Shown here: positions 43,564 through 52,262 of the stretch, piece by piece | Numbering within the stretch: the stretch's first letter is position 1 | Layout: each line of letters opens with the position of its first letter | Origin: BD2-11 sp965221785 | GTDB taxonomy: Bacteria; Gemmatimonadota; Gemmatimonadetes; Longimicrobiales; Gaopeijiaceae | Reading direction: 5' to 3' | DNA: 64,000 nucleotides | NCBI GenBank assembly: GCA_965221785.1 | Contig: CBDCSR010000001.1 | Span: 1 to 64,000, forward strand | The notes under the pieces: model-generated | The model's input: only the letters and a program-made list of their open reading frames with translations | Database searches by the model: none | What the model was told of the DNA's origin: nothing | Program-made: the position numbers and the translations under genes

Positions 43564-46092
43564 ATGGATTCCGCCCCCGGAGAACGGATACTCGCGCGGC
43601 TCCTTGAAGACGAAATGCGGGAGTCGTTCATCGATTATTCGATGAGCGTCATCGTGCGCCGCGCGCTCCCCGATGTCCGCGACGGCCTGAAGCCCGTACA
43701 CCGTCGCATTCTCTACGCCATGAGCGAGCTGGGGCTCGGCCCCACACGCCCCTACAAAAAGAGCGCGACCGTCGTCGGCGAGGTGCTGGGCAAGTACCAT
43801 CCGCACGGCGACTCGGCGGTCTACGACTCCATGGCGCGCATGGTGCAGGACTTCTCGCTGCGCTACCCGCTGGTGGACGGCCAGGGCAACTTCGGCTCCA
43901 TCGACGGGGATTCGCCCGCGGCCTACCGCTACACCGAGGCGCGGCTCACCCCGCTGGCGACGCAGCTGCTCACCGACATCGATGAAGAGACCGTCGACTT
44001 CATCCCCAACTTCGACGGCCGCATCGACGAGCCCACGGTGCTCCCCGCGCGCGCGCCCAACCTGCTCGTCAACGGCAGCTCGGGGATCGCGGTGGGGATG
44101 GCCACCAACATCCCGCCCCACAACCTGCGCGAGGTCGTCGACGCGACCATCGCGCTGATCGAGAACCCGGACCTCCCCCAGGAGGTGCTGGAGAGCATCG
44201 TCACCGGGCCCGACTTCCCCACCGGCGCCTTCATCTGCGGCCGCCGCGGCATCCGCGACGCCTACCGCACCGGCCGCGGCCGCATCGTGATGCGCGCCCG
44301 CACCGACGTGGTGGAGGCCGCCAAGCGGACGAACGCCCGCATCGTCGTGCGCGCGATCCCGTTCATGGTGAACAAGACCCGCCTGATCGAGCAGATCGCC
44401 CAGATGGTGCGGGAGAAGAAGCTCACCCAGGTGTCGGCGCTGCGCGACGAATCCGACCGCGACGGCATGCGCATCGTGATCGAGCTGAAGCGCGGCACCG
44501 TTCCCCAGGTGGTGCTCAACCTGCTCTACAAGCACACCCAGATGCAGGCGACCTTCGGCACCATCCTGCTCGCGCTGGTGAACGGCGTGCCCCGGGTGAT
44601 GGGGCTGCGCGAGATCCTCTTCCACTTCGTGGATCACCGGCACGACGTGGTGGTCCGACGAAGCGAGTTCAGGCTCGCGAAGGCGAGGGATCGCGAACAC
44701 ATCCTCGAGGGCCTCAAGATCGCCGTCGACAACATCGACCGGGTGATCGCGATCATCCGCTCCTCGCCGGATACCGGCACCGCGATGGCGCGGCTCCGGG
44801 CCGAGGAGTTCCCCGCCCGCCTCACCCAGCGTCAGGCGGAGGCCATCCTCAACATGCGCCTGGCCCGGCTCACCGGCCTCGAGATCGACAAGCTGGAGCG
44901 GGAACTGGCCGACGTGCGCGCCGTCATCGCGGAGCTGGACGAGATCCTCTCCAGCAGACCGCGGCGCATGCAGATCATCGTCGAGGAACTCCGGGAGGTC
45001 GCGAAGAGGTTCGGGGACGACCGGAGGACCGAGATCCTCACCGGTGTGGCCGACCTGGAGATGGAGGACCTCATCAAGGACGAGGAGGTCGTGCTCACCG
45101 TCAGCCGGCAGGGCTACCTGAAGCGCATCCCGCTGACCACGTACCGCGCGCAGCGGCGCGGCGGGCGCGGGCTCAAGGGCATGGCCACCAAGGACGAGGA
45201 CGAGGTCGGGCATCTCTTCGTGGCGAACACCCACGACTACCTGATGATCTTCACCCGGTCGGGGAAGTGCCACTGGATCAAGGTCTGGGAGGCGCCCGAC
45301 GCGGGGCGCTACTCGCGCGGCAAGCCGGTGGTGAACCTGCGCAACATCGACCCGAGAGACGGGATCGCCGCGTTCGTGCCGGTGCGCACCTTCGCGCCGG
45401 ACTGCCATCTGCTGTTCTGTACCCGCAAGGGCATCGTCAAGAAGACGCCGCTGTCGGCGTACGGGAACGTCCGCATGGTCGGCATCCACGCCATTCGGAT
45501 CGAGGAGGACGACGAGCTGATCGACGTTCAGATCACGGACGGCGCCAGCGAGGTCCTTCTGGCCACGCGCGAGGGCAAGGCCATCCGCTTTCACGAATCG
45601 GACGTGCGTCCCATGGGACGGATCGCGCGCGGAGTGTCCGGCATTCGCCTGCGGGAAGGCGACGAGGTGGTGGGCATGATGGTCCCGTCCGCGGAATCGT
45701 CGATCCTGGTGGCCACCCGCGGCGGGATGGGCAAGCGGTCGGCCGTCGGCGAGTACCGGCTGCAGCGGCGCGGGGGGTTCGGGGTCATCAACATGAAGAC
45801 GACCGACAGGACGGGGCCGGTGGTGGCGGTGAAGGCGGTGCACCCGTCCGACGAGCTCATGCTGATTACGCGCAACGGGGTGGTGAACCGGCAGCGGGTG
45901 GAGGAGATCCGCGTGATCGGCCGCGTGACCCAGGGGGTGCGCCTGCTGAACCTGGACGAGAACGACGAGTTGGTCGACCTGGCGCGCGTGATGGGCGACA
46001 ACGGGGGCGGGGCCGGCCACGAGGCCGAAGACGAGGGCTCGCCGGAGGTCCGGGAGGCGATTGCGGGCGCCGACCGGGAGGGCACCGGGTGA
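43564..46092 (+). CDS. gyrA: DNA gyrase subunit A
   Basis: 842 residues. GyrA breaks and rejoins DNA as part of the A2B2 supercoiling enzyme. The catalytic tyrosine is Tyr123 (AAYRYTEARL). The quinolone region reads HPHGDSAVYDSMARM, with Ser84 and Asp88 at the positions that confer sensitivity, so no classical resistance change is present. The C-terminal six-bladed pinwheel carries the GyrA box QRRGGRGLKG. The stop overlaps the start of the next gene (GTGA), so the two are coupled. An acidic tail follows the last blade. Confidence 0.97.
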   Translation: MDSAPGERILARLLEDEMRESFIDYSMSVIVRRALPDVRDGLKPVHRRILYAMSELGLGPTRPYKKSATVVGEVLGKYHPHGDSAVYDSMARMVQDFSLRYPLVDGQGNFGSIDGDSPAAYRYTEARLTPLATQLLTDIDEETVDFIPNFDGRIDEPTVLPARAPNLLVNGSSGIAVGMATNIPPHNLREVVDATIALIENPDLPQEVLESIVTGPDFPTGAFICGRRGIRDAYRTGRGRIVMRARTDVVEAAKRTNARIVVRAIPFMVNKTRLIEQIAQMVREKKLTQVSALRDESDRDGMRIVIELKRGTVPQVVLNLLYKHTQMQATFGTILLALVNGVPRVMGLREILFHFVDHRHDVVVRRSEFRLAKARDREHILEGLKIAVDNIDRVIAIIRSSPDTGTAMARLRAEEFPARLTQRQAEAILNMRLARLTGLEIDKLERELADVRAVIAELDEILSSRPRRMQIIVEELREVAKRFGDDRRTEILTGVADLEMEDLIKDEEVVLTVSRQGYLKRIPLTTYRAQRRGGRGLKGMATKDEDEVGHLFVANTHDYLMIFTRSGKCHWIKVWEAPDAGRYSRGKPVVNLRNIDPRDGIAAFVPVRTFAPDCHLLFCTRKGIVKKTPLSAYGNVRMVGIHAIRIEEDDELIDVQITDGASEVLLATREGKAIRFHESDVRPMGRIARGVSGIRLREGDEVVGMMVPSAESSILVATRGGMGKRSAVGEYRLQRRGGFGVINMKTTDRTGPVVAVKAVHPSDELMLITRNGVVNRQRVEEIRVIGRVTQGVRLLNLDENDELVDLARVMGDNGGGAGHEAEDEGSPEVREAIAGADREGTG

Positions 46093-47063
46093 CGGCTCCG
46101 TCGCTCGAAAGCGTACGTGCGGCGGCGGCGCGCCTGGAGGGCGTGGCGGTGCGCACGCCGCTGCTCTGGTCCCCGGAGCTCTCCGACGAGGTGGGCGCGA
46201 GCGTGCGCCTGAAGTGCGAGTCGCTCCAGCGCTGCGGCGCCTTCAAGCTGCGCGGGAGCTACAACTTCATCTCCCGGCTCTCCGACGAGGATGTGGCGCG
46301 CGGGGTGATCACCTACTCCTCGGGCAACCACGCCCAGGGGGTGGCGCTGGCGGCCCGCATCCGCGGGGTGCGCGCGGTGGTGGTCATGCCGACCACGGCG
46401 CCGGCCGTGAAGCACCGGGGCGCGGCCCGGCTGGGTGCCGAGGTTGTCTTCGAGGGCACCACCTCGGTGGAGCGCCGCGCCCGGGCGGAGCAGATCGCCG
46501 CCGCCGAGGGACTGGTCATCGTTCCGCCCTTCGACCATCCGCACATCATCTCGGGCCAGGGCACGGTGGGCCTGGAGATCGCCGCGGACTGGCCGGCGGT
46601 GGACACCGCCATCGTTCCCATCGGTGGCGGCGGGCTGGCGGCGGGCACGGCGGTGGCGTTGCGGGCCCTCCGCCCCGGCATGCGCATCATCGGGGTGGAG
46701 CCCGAGGGGGCGCCGTCGATGCGGGCCGCGCTGGACGCCGGCCGGGTGGTGCGCATCGACGGCATCGACACCATCGCCGACGGGCTGGCGCCGGTGCAGG
46801 TGGGCGACCTCACCTACGCGCTCGTGCGCGACCTGGTGGACGAGGTGGTGCTCGTGCCCGACGACGCCATCCGCGAGGCGGCCGTCTTCCTGCTGGAGCG
46901 CGCCAAACTGGTGGCCGAGTTTTCGGGGGCGGCCACGGTGGCGGCGCTGCGGTCGGGGGCCGCGGGCTTCGGCGACCGGATCGCCGCCGTGATCAGCGGC
47001 GGCAACGCCGACGTCGCCGCGCTGGTGTCGCGCGAGGGTTCGGCGGCGAGAGTTCCGAATTAG
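46089..47063 (+). CDS. Threonine dehydratase / serine racemase-like PLP enzyme
   Basis: 324 residues from a GTG that overlaps the gyrA stop. The open frame is much longer upstream, but that part is gyrA shadow. The PLP lysine lies in CGAFKLRGSYNF near residue 51. The phosphate loop is GGGGLAAGTA near 175, and SGNHAQGVALAAR and ISGGNADV are fold-type II hallmarks. No C-terminal ACT regulatory domain is present. It is therefore the short catabolic form (TdcB-like) or a serine racemase rather than a feedback-regulated IlvA. It would convert threonine to 2-oxobutanoate, or racemise serine. Confidence 0.88.
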   Translation: MTAPSLESVRAAAARLEGVAVRTPLLWSPELSDEVGASVRLKCESLQRCGAFKLRGSYNFISRLSDEDVARGVITYSSGNHAQGVALAARIRGVRAVVVMPTTAPAVKHRGAARLGAEVVFEGTTSVERRARAEQIAAAEGLVIVPPFDHPHIISGQGTVGLEIAADWPAVDTAIVPIGGGGLAAGTAVALRALRPGMRIIGVEPEGAPSMRAALDAGRVVRIDGIDTIADGLAPVQVGDLTYALVRDLVDEVVLVPDDAIREAAVFLLERAKLVAEFSGAATVAALRSGAAGFGDRIAAVISGGNADVAALVSREGSAARVPN

Positions 47064-47086
47064 CTAAGTCAAGTGAACTTAGTCCA

Positions 47087-47791
47087 ATGCCAACCCGACC
47101 TGCCGTGAAGCGCCTCATCCTCTTCGATATCGACGGCACCCTGGTGTGGGGAGGCCCGGCCAAGGAGGCGTTTACCGATGCGCTGGTGGAGGTGTACGGC
47201 ACCACCGGTCCGGTGAACCTTGTGTCCTTTGCGGGCAGGACCGACCCGCAGATCGCGCGCGAACTCCTGCGCAGGGCCGGGTTCGACGATGGCCGCATCG
47301 ACGAGGGACTTCCCCGGCTGTGGACGCTCTACCCGCGTGAACTTGAGCGGCGCCTGCCGGCGACGCCCGTCACCGCCCTGGCGGGCGTGCGCGAGCTGCT
47401 GGCGGCGTTGGAGGACCGCGAAGACGCGGCGATGGGCCTGGTCACCGGCAACATCCGCGAGGGCGCACGCCTGAAGCTGGGTTCGGCCGGGCTGGCGGCG
47501 GCCGCGTTCCCGGCGGGCGGGTTCGGCTGCGACCGCGAGAGCCGCAACCACCTGCCCGCCGTCGCGGTCGGCAGGGCGGAGCAGGTGTGGGGGATGCGCT
47601 TCCCCCCGGAGTCGGTGGTTGTCGTGGGGGACACCCCGCTCGACGTGGAGTGCGGCCGCCACTTCGGGGCGCGCACCTTCGCCGTGGCCACCGGGCACTT
47701 CAGCGCGGCGGAACTGGAAGCCACCGGCGCAGACCACGTCGCGACCGACCTGACCCGCACCCGGGAAGTGGTCGACGTGCTCATGGCGTAG
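47087..47791 (+). CDS. HAD-family phosphatase (phosphoglycolate phosphatase-like)
   Basis: 234 residues. Motif I is LILFDIDGTLV (residues about 10-20) with the two catalytic Asp. Motif II/III and the acidic pair are VVVVGDTPLDVECG near 180. The helical cap lies between (VYGTTGPVNLVSFAGRTDPQ). This layout matches Gph/PGP-like enzymes that dephosphorylate small phosphoesters. The substrate is not deducible. It follows the dehydratase by about 20 bp. Confidence 0.85.
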   Translation: MPTRPAVKRLILFDIDGTLVWGGPAKEAFTDALVEVYGTTGPVNLVSFAGRTDPQIARELLRRAGFDDGRIDEGLPRLWTLYPRELERRLPATPVTALAGVRELLAALEDREDAAMGLVTGNIREGARLKLGSAGLAAAAFPAGGFGCDRESRNHLPAVAVGRAEQVWGMRFPPESVVVVGDTPLDVECGRHFGARTFAVATGHFSAAELEATGADHVATDLTRTREVVDVLMA

Positions 47792-47952
47792 GCCGGGGGC
47801 GGGCTGGCGGCGCCCATCTTGTGCGCGGGTTCGCCGACGCGCCAAGTTTAGCCTGCGGCCGGAGGTGCGGGTCGCGCATCGTGCCCGCCACCCCATCACG
47901 CGATCAGACGCGCGTGGCTTTATCGACAACGACCGGCGACGGAGCAGCGGAG

Positions 47953-48699
47953 ATGTCCAGCAGAGCACGGCAGCGAAAGGAAATGAGGCAGAAGCCCACG
48001 GGCGGTGGCGTCAAGCGCCTTTACCTCATCCTCGGCGGGGTGGGGCTCATAGGCGTGGTGGCGGCGGTCTACACGACCGGCTCGACGGTGTTCAGCAGCG
48101 CGGTCACCGAGCCGGTGGACCTGGGCGACCTCTCCGACGAGGAGCTCGTCAACCTGGCGTACGGCAGCGAAATGGGAGACCCGGACGCTCCCATCTCGGT
48201 CGTGGAGTTCGGGGACTACCAGTGTCCGGGCTGCGCCATGTTCGCCTCCGGGGTCAAGCCCCTCATCGAACTGAACCTGGTCGGCACGGGGCGGGCGAAG
48301 TTCGTCTTCTACGATCTGCCGCTGGTGGGCATTCACTCCAACTCGTTCCTCGCGTCGCGAGCGTCCCACTGTGCCGGGGACCAGGGCGGCTACTGGGAAT
48401 ACCACAGCACGCTCTTCGACAATCAGTTCTCGTGGGCGGCCTCGGGCGATCCGGTGGGGAACTTCGTCGGATACGCCCGCGCCCTCGGGCTCGACGACGG
48501 CGCGTTTCGCGACTGCCTCAACTCGGACCGGCACGCCGACCGGGTGTCGGCGAACCTCCGACTGGCCAGCGCACTCAGCCTGACCAGTACCCCGAGCGTT
48601 CTCGTCAGCCGTGGAAGCGGAGCCGCGAGAAGGCTGCCGGACACCAGTTACAACACCATCGAGGACGCAGTCGAGCAGCTGACGGAAGGCGAACCATGA
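47953..48699 (+). CDS. Membrane-anchored DsbA-like thiol-disulfide oxidoreductase
   Basis: 248 residues from the ATG at 47953; longer upstream frame is shadow. A transmembrane anchor lies near 24-44 (LYLILGGVGLIGVVAAVYTT). The thioredoxin-fold domain has its CxxC active site in FGDYQCPGCAMF (Cys at about 91 and 94) and a cis-Pro loop in LTSTPSVLVS. It belongs to the Thioredoxin_4/DsbA group and probably acts on extracytoplasmic disulfides, including those of the many Cys-containing exported proteins here. The stop overlaps the next start (ATGA). Confidence 0.85.
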   Translation: MSSRARQRKEMRQKPTGGGVKRLYLILGGVGLIGVVAAVYTTGSTVFSSAVTEPVDLGDLSDEELVNLAYGSEMGDPDAPISVVEFGDYQCPGCAMFASGVKPLIELNLVGTGRAKFVFYDLPLVGIHSNSFLASRASHCAGDQGGYWEYHSTLFDNQFSWAASGDPVGNFVGYARALGLDDGAFRDCLNSDRHADRVSANLRLASALSLTSTPSVLVSRGSGAARRLPDTSYNTIEDAVEQLTEGEP

Positions 48700-48905
48700 G
48701 CGGAGGCGAGACCGCCAGGGTGCGCCTGGTGTTCGTCGACAGAGGGGTCTATCACCACGAGGATGTCCGGCTGCCCAGCGCCGGTCTGAACTCCAGCGAA
48801 CGCCTCATCGACTGCCTCCGCGAAGACCCGGACGTGCTCGGCGATCTCTACGTGGATCTCAAGCGGCTGTGCGCCGCGTACCGGGTGGAGGACGGGGGAG
48901 AGTAG
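48696..48905 (+). CDS. Small hypothetical protein coupled to the DsbA-like gene
   Basis: 69 residues beginning MSGGETARVRLVFVDRGVYH. The ATG overlaps the DsbA stop by 4 bp. The rest (LIDCLREDPDVLGDLYVDLK) is acidic and helical. No family recognised. Translational coupling suggests a partner of the oxidoreductase or chance stacking in the operon. Confidence 0.6.
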   Translation: MSGGETARVRLVFVDRGVYHHEDVRLPSAGLNSSERLIDCLREDPDVLGDLYVDLKRLCAAYRVEDGGE

Positions 48906-48927
48906 CTCTGCGCTGGTCCAGGCGGCG

Positions 48928-49494
48928 TCATCCCTGGCCGCCGAGGCTGTCGAGCACGCCCAGAGCCCGCTCGCGCGTCCATTCGTGCACCACCGGAGGA
49001 GGCCACGCGCCGGCGCCCGCGCGCTCCAGGATCCTCTCCGCTTCCTCCCGGGCGCGCCGCGCCGTCCCTGCCTCCAGCGCATCCGCGTTCAGCGCGTCCT
49101 GAAGTTCGTCCTCGTCGAGGAGCCTCGGCGCCTGTCCCGGCTTCATCCACACATCGAGAAAGAGATCGGTGGTGCGCCAGACGTGCCCGGGCAGCACCTC
49201 CACGGGCGTGAGCAGGTTGGCGTAGAAGCCGGTGAACGCGCCCCGGGCGTTGTGGAAGCGGCCGATGTCGTGCCAAAGACCCGGAAAAGTGAACCAGACG
49301 ATGTCGGATCCGGTCTCGAGCACGACCTCCCCATCCAGCTCCATCGGCGAGGGGACGCGGATGCGGCGCGAGAAGGTGACGATCACCTGCGGGTCCTGAT
49401 GGATGATGGGCTGGCGGAAGGTCTGCAGGTGACCCGGGGGCCGGAGGTAGTGGATGGTGACGCGGGGAAGGGAGCGGCCCGCCTTCGAGGTCAT
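48928..49494 (-). CDS. DUF402-domain protein (FomD-like)
   Basis: 188 residues from the ATG at 49494, which overlaps the XdhC stop by 4 bp. The core VTIHYLRPPGHLQTFRQPII, SDIVWFTFPGLWHDIGRFHN and the acidic TTDLFLDVWMKPGQAPRLLD followed by DEDEL are the DUF402 signature. Characterised relatives hydrolyse nucleoside diphosphate or triphosphate esters, or bind RNA. The function here is unknown. It is the last gene of the mocA-xdhC run. Confidence 0.82.
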   Translation of the reverse strand: MTSKAGRSLPRVTIHYLRPPGHLQTFRQPIIHQDPQVIVTFSRRIRVPSPMELDGEVVLETGSDIVWFTFPGLWHDIGRFHNARGAFTGFYANLLTPVEVLPGHVWRTTDLFLDVWMKPGQAPRLLDEDELQDALNADALEAGTARRAREEAERILERAGAGAWPPPVVHEWTRERALGVLDSLGGQG

Positions 49495-49853
49495 GCGCCG
49501 GGGTCGTCTTCGTCGCCGCCGGCGCCCGCGGACACCCTCTCCACGAAGATGTCCATGATGCCGCCGCATACCGCCGGGCTCCATCCCAGGAGGTCCTCGG
49601 TGAGGTCCACCTTCACCAGGCGCGGGACCCCGTCCACGATCACCTCGTGCGCCGCCTCGATGACCTCGGCCTCGCCGCACCCGCCCCCGACCGTGCCCAC
49701 CAGCCCGGTCTGCGGGTCCACAAGCATGCGCGAGCCGGCCTTGCGCGGCGTCGAGCCCCGCGTGGAGACGATGGTCGCGAGCGCCGCCGGCCGCCCGGCC
49801 CGCACCGTCGCGAGAACGGCTTCGTACACCTCCTGGTCGCCCGGCGAACTCAT
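49491..49853 (-). CDS. XdhC/CoxI-family protein, N-terminal domain only
   Basis: 120 residues. EVYEAVLATVRAGRPAALATIV and STRGSTPRKAGSRMLV followed by VGTVGGGCGEAEVI are the XdhC_CoxI N-terminal domain, which handles molybdenum cofactor for xanthine dehydrogenase or CO dehydrogenase type enzymes. It ends in an acidic tail. The start overlaps the longer XdhC gene by 4 bp, so the two probably form one split factor. Confidence 0.85.
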   Translation of the reverse strand: MSSPGDQEVYEAVLATVRAGRPAALATIVSTRGSTPRKAGSRMLVDPQTGLVGTVGGGCGEAEVIEAAHEVIVDGVPRLVKVDLTEDLLGWSPAVCGGIMDIFVERVSAGAGGDEDDPGA

Positions 49854-50728
49854 TTCACCCTCCCGGTGGGCGGTTTCCCTGCCAGGAAGCGCTCGACGAT
49901 GCGCTCCCGGCCTCTCAGCGGCGCTCCCGTGCCGCCGCGCCGCTCGAGGATCATCTCCCCCAGGACGCTGATAGCGATCTCGGCCGGCGTCTGCGCGCCG
50001 ATGTCGAGTCCCACCGGAGCGCGCACGCGGGCGATGACCTCGTGAGGGATCCCCTCCGCCTCGAGCTGGATGAAGGTGGCCCGGACGCGGCGGCGGCTGC
50101 CGATCATGCCGATGTACGCCGGTTTCGCCTCGCCGTGGCGGGCCAGCAACCGGCGCAGACACTCGTAGTCGTACTTGTGCCCGCGGGTCACCAGCACGAA
50201 ATGGCACCCGGCGTGGACATCGATGCCGGAAAGGGGATCGGCGAAGTCGATGGTGCGCACGGCAGCGGGCTCCGGGAACCGTTCGCGGGTGGCGAACTCG
50301 GGACGGTCGTCCAGCACGGTGACCTCGAAGTCGAGCAGCGTGCCCAGGGTGGCGAGGGGCTGGGCGATGTGTCCCGCGCCCACCACGATGAGTTCCTGGC
50401 GGGGACGGTGGCCCTCCGCGTACACCTGCAGACGCCGGCCCGCCGGCGTCTGCAGGTTGTGGAGGGATCCGCCGTGGCCGCGCGCCAGCCGCTCGCGGCT
50501 CGCGACGGCCAGCGCGGCCGCGTCCAGCTCGTCATCCCCGAGCGATCCCTCGACCGCGTCCGGGCGCACCAGCATGCGGGCGCCCTCCGCGCGTCCTTCG
50601 CTGTCCGAGACCACCAGCAACTCGACCGTGCCCCGCGACCCGCGCAGCGACTCCAGGATGCGGGCGGCCGCGGCGGCCGCGTCGGGGCCGGCAAGGTCGC
50701 GCGCGTCGGGCTCCGGGCGTTCGGGCAT
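49850..50728 (-). CDS. XdhC/CoxI-family molybdenum cofactor insertion protein with Rossmann domain
   Basis: 292 residues from the ATG at 50728. The N-terminal part is a degenerate XdhC domain. The C-terminal Rossmann part has ELIVVGAGHIAQPLATLGTL and VTVLDDRPEFATRERFPE. The ending PAYIGMIGSRRRVRATFIQL with GLDIGAQTPAEIAISVLGEM is typical of XdhC_C. It helps insert or sulfurate the molybdenum cofactor of xanthine dehydrogenase-family enzymes. The gene starts 2 bp before the mocA stop. No molybdo-hydroxylase subunit is in the window. Confidence 0.9.
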   Translation of the reverse strand: MPERPEPDARDLAGPDAAAAAARILESLRGSRGTVELLVVSDSEGRAEGARMLVRPDAVEGSLGDDELDAAALAVASRERLARGHGGSLHNLQTPAGRRLQVYAEGHRPRQELIVVGAGHIAQPLATLGTLLDFEVTVLDDRPEFATRERFPEPAAVRTIDFADPLSGIDVHAGCHFVLVTRGHKYDYECLRRLLARHGEAKPAYIGMIGSRRRVRATFIQLEAEGIPHEVIARVRAPVGLDIGAQTPAEIAISVLGEMILERRGGTGAPLRGRERIVERFLAGKPPTGRVK

Positions 50729-50730
50729 GG

Positions 50731-51330
50731 TCACGCCACCTGGAAGTGGCTGCGGTACTCGGAGGGCGTGTCGATGTCCGCGATCACGCCCCCGTCCTCC
50801 ACCATGCACTCGCGGACGCGGGAGGGGAGCCGCCGCACGACCGTGCGGGCTCCCTCCGGCAGGGCAGGGTCGAGAAGTTCGGGGAACACGCGGCGATGGA
50901 AGATGGCCGGGTGACCGCGCCGGCCGCGCCAGGTCGGGATCACGATGTCCGCGGATCCCTCCTCGAAGCACGCCACCAGCGACCGCACCGTGGCGCCCGT
51001 CACCAGTGGGTGATCGACCGGGCAGATGGCGCATCCGTCCATCCCGCCGCCCCACTCCGCCAGCGCCAGCCGGATGGACGAAATAGGGCCTTCATCGGGA
51101 TCGGGGTTGGCCGCCACCACGGCGCCGGCAGCATTCGCTTCCCGCGCCACGGCGCCGTCCGCCTCCCTCGCCACCACCACGACCGGGCTGCACCCGCCGG
51201 CCGCCAGGGTGGATACGACACGCACCAGAAAGGACTGTCCACCCGCATCGAGAAGCGCCTTGGCGCTTCCCATGCGGGTGGACAGTCCGCAGGCCGGCAC
51301 TACGCCCAGCAACCTCGATGGACGACCCAC
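50731..51330 (-). CDS. mocA: Molybdenum cofactor cytidylyltransferase (MocA-like)
   Basis: 199 residues from a GTG start. The nucleotide-binding signature VVPACGLSTRMGSAKALLDA at the N-terminus and CAICPVDHPLVTGATV near 100 are those of the NTP-transferase family used by MocA/MobA. Genes of this type that sit with xdhC pair encode the enzyme that makes the cytidine dinucleotide form of the cofactor. It is the first gene of a four-gene minus-strand run, mocA-xdhC-xdhC-DUF402. Confidence 0.85.
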   Translation of the reverse strand: MGRPSRLLGVVPACGLSTRMGSAKALLDAGGQSFLVRVVSTLAAGGCSPVVVVAREADGAVAREANAAGAVVAANPDPDEGPISSIRLALAEWGGGMDGCAICPVDHPLVTGATVRSLVACFEEGSADIVIPTWRGRRGHPAIFHRRVFPELLDPALPEGARTVVRRLPSRVRECMVEDGGVIADIDTPSEYRSHFQVA

Positions 51331-51379
51331 GAGACCGGGTGCCGGCCCGGGGGACCGGGCGGGCGCCCGTCCCGACCGG

Positions 51380-52147
51380 TCAGAGGATGGGGCGGACCTG
51401 TGCGTTGCTCTCGTCGAGCGTGAAGGCCACCGGCTCGCCTTCCACCATGAGGGGGACGTTCCAGTAGAGTTCGTCGAACGAGCGCTCCCAGCGCGCGTAC
51501 ACCCAGTATTGCCCCGCGGGCGCGTCCAGGAGCGCGCTGCCCGAGGCGTCGGTGGTGTCCACGACCGGGTCGAGGCCGCTCACGTCGATCATGAACTGGG
51601 CCACCGTGCCGTAGTCGGCGAACGCCTCGTCTCCCCACATCTCGCGGAGCATCCTGACCTGGTCGGCCTGTTCGATCATGGAGCCCTGGATGGAGGTGAA
51701 CTCCTCGAAGGCGGCGTCGCGCTGGCGTTCGACCTGAGCGAGTCGCGTTTCCTTCTCGTCGAACTCCATGAACAACACCCGGTACTGGGCTTCGGCCGGA
51801 TTCAGCCGCTCCATCTCCGTGCTGAGGTTGAGGAGATCCTCCCTCAGCAGCGACCACTCGCTCTCCAGGGTCTGCCATTCCCCCTGCGCTTCGGCGACCT
51901 GGTTCTGGGCTTCGAGCAGATCCGGTGGAATCTCCGGCTCGGCAGTGTCGGATTCGCCCGCCAGGGAGTCGAAGATCGCATCGCGGTCGAAGGGAAGGAG
52001 CTGGATTTCCATGTCGGCCAACGGCCGCACCTCCGTTCCCGCGGCGCCGGCCACCTCCATCTGCGCGTTGATCGTGACTTCGGTCGGCCCGCATGCGGCG
52101 GAGGCGATGGTGCCGGCGAGAGCGAGGAAAAGGATGGCGTTCCTCAT
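51380..52147 (-). CDS. Hypothetical coiled-coil lipoprotein
   Basis: 255 residues from the ATG at 52147, with GGAG about 10 bases upstream. The signal ILFLALAGTIASAACG has a lipobox Cys19. A beta-like part (INAQMEVAGAAGTEVRPLAD) is followed by a long heptad-rich segment (EAQNQVAEAQGEWQTLESEW onward) and a C-terminal beta domain with QYWVYARWERSFDELYWNVP. No named family. Its position between the molybdenum run and the M16 pair gives no functional clue. Confidence 0.72.
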   Translation of the reverse strand: MRNAILFLALAGTIASAACGPTEVTINAQMEVAGAAGTEVRPLADMEIQLLPFDRDAIFDSLAGESDTAEPEIPPDLLEAQNQVAEAQGEWQTLESEWSLLREDLLNLSTEMERLNPAEAQYRVLFMEFDEKETRLAQVERQRDAAFEEFTSIQGSMIEQADQVRMLREMWGDEAFADYGTVAQFMIDVSGLDPVVDTTDASGSALLDAPAGQYWVYARWERSFDELYWNVPLMVEGEPVAFTLDESNAQVRPIL

Positions 52148-52262
52148 GGTGCTGTTACTCCAGGCTATCACGTTGAAAACTCCCGAGCGGGCTCCTTCCG
52201 GCTCGCAGGCCACGCATTCGGCGGAATTCGGGCCGCAAAGTAACTGCCCCCATGCCGATGCA

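Noticed and set aside
43564..46092. Quinolone-resistance change in GyrA
   Set aside because: Ser84 and Asp88 match the sensitive residues.
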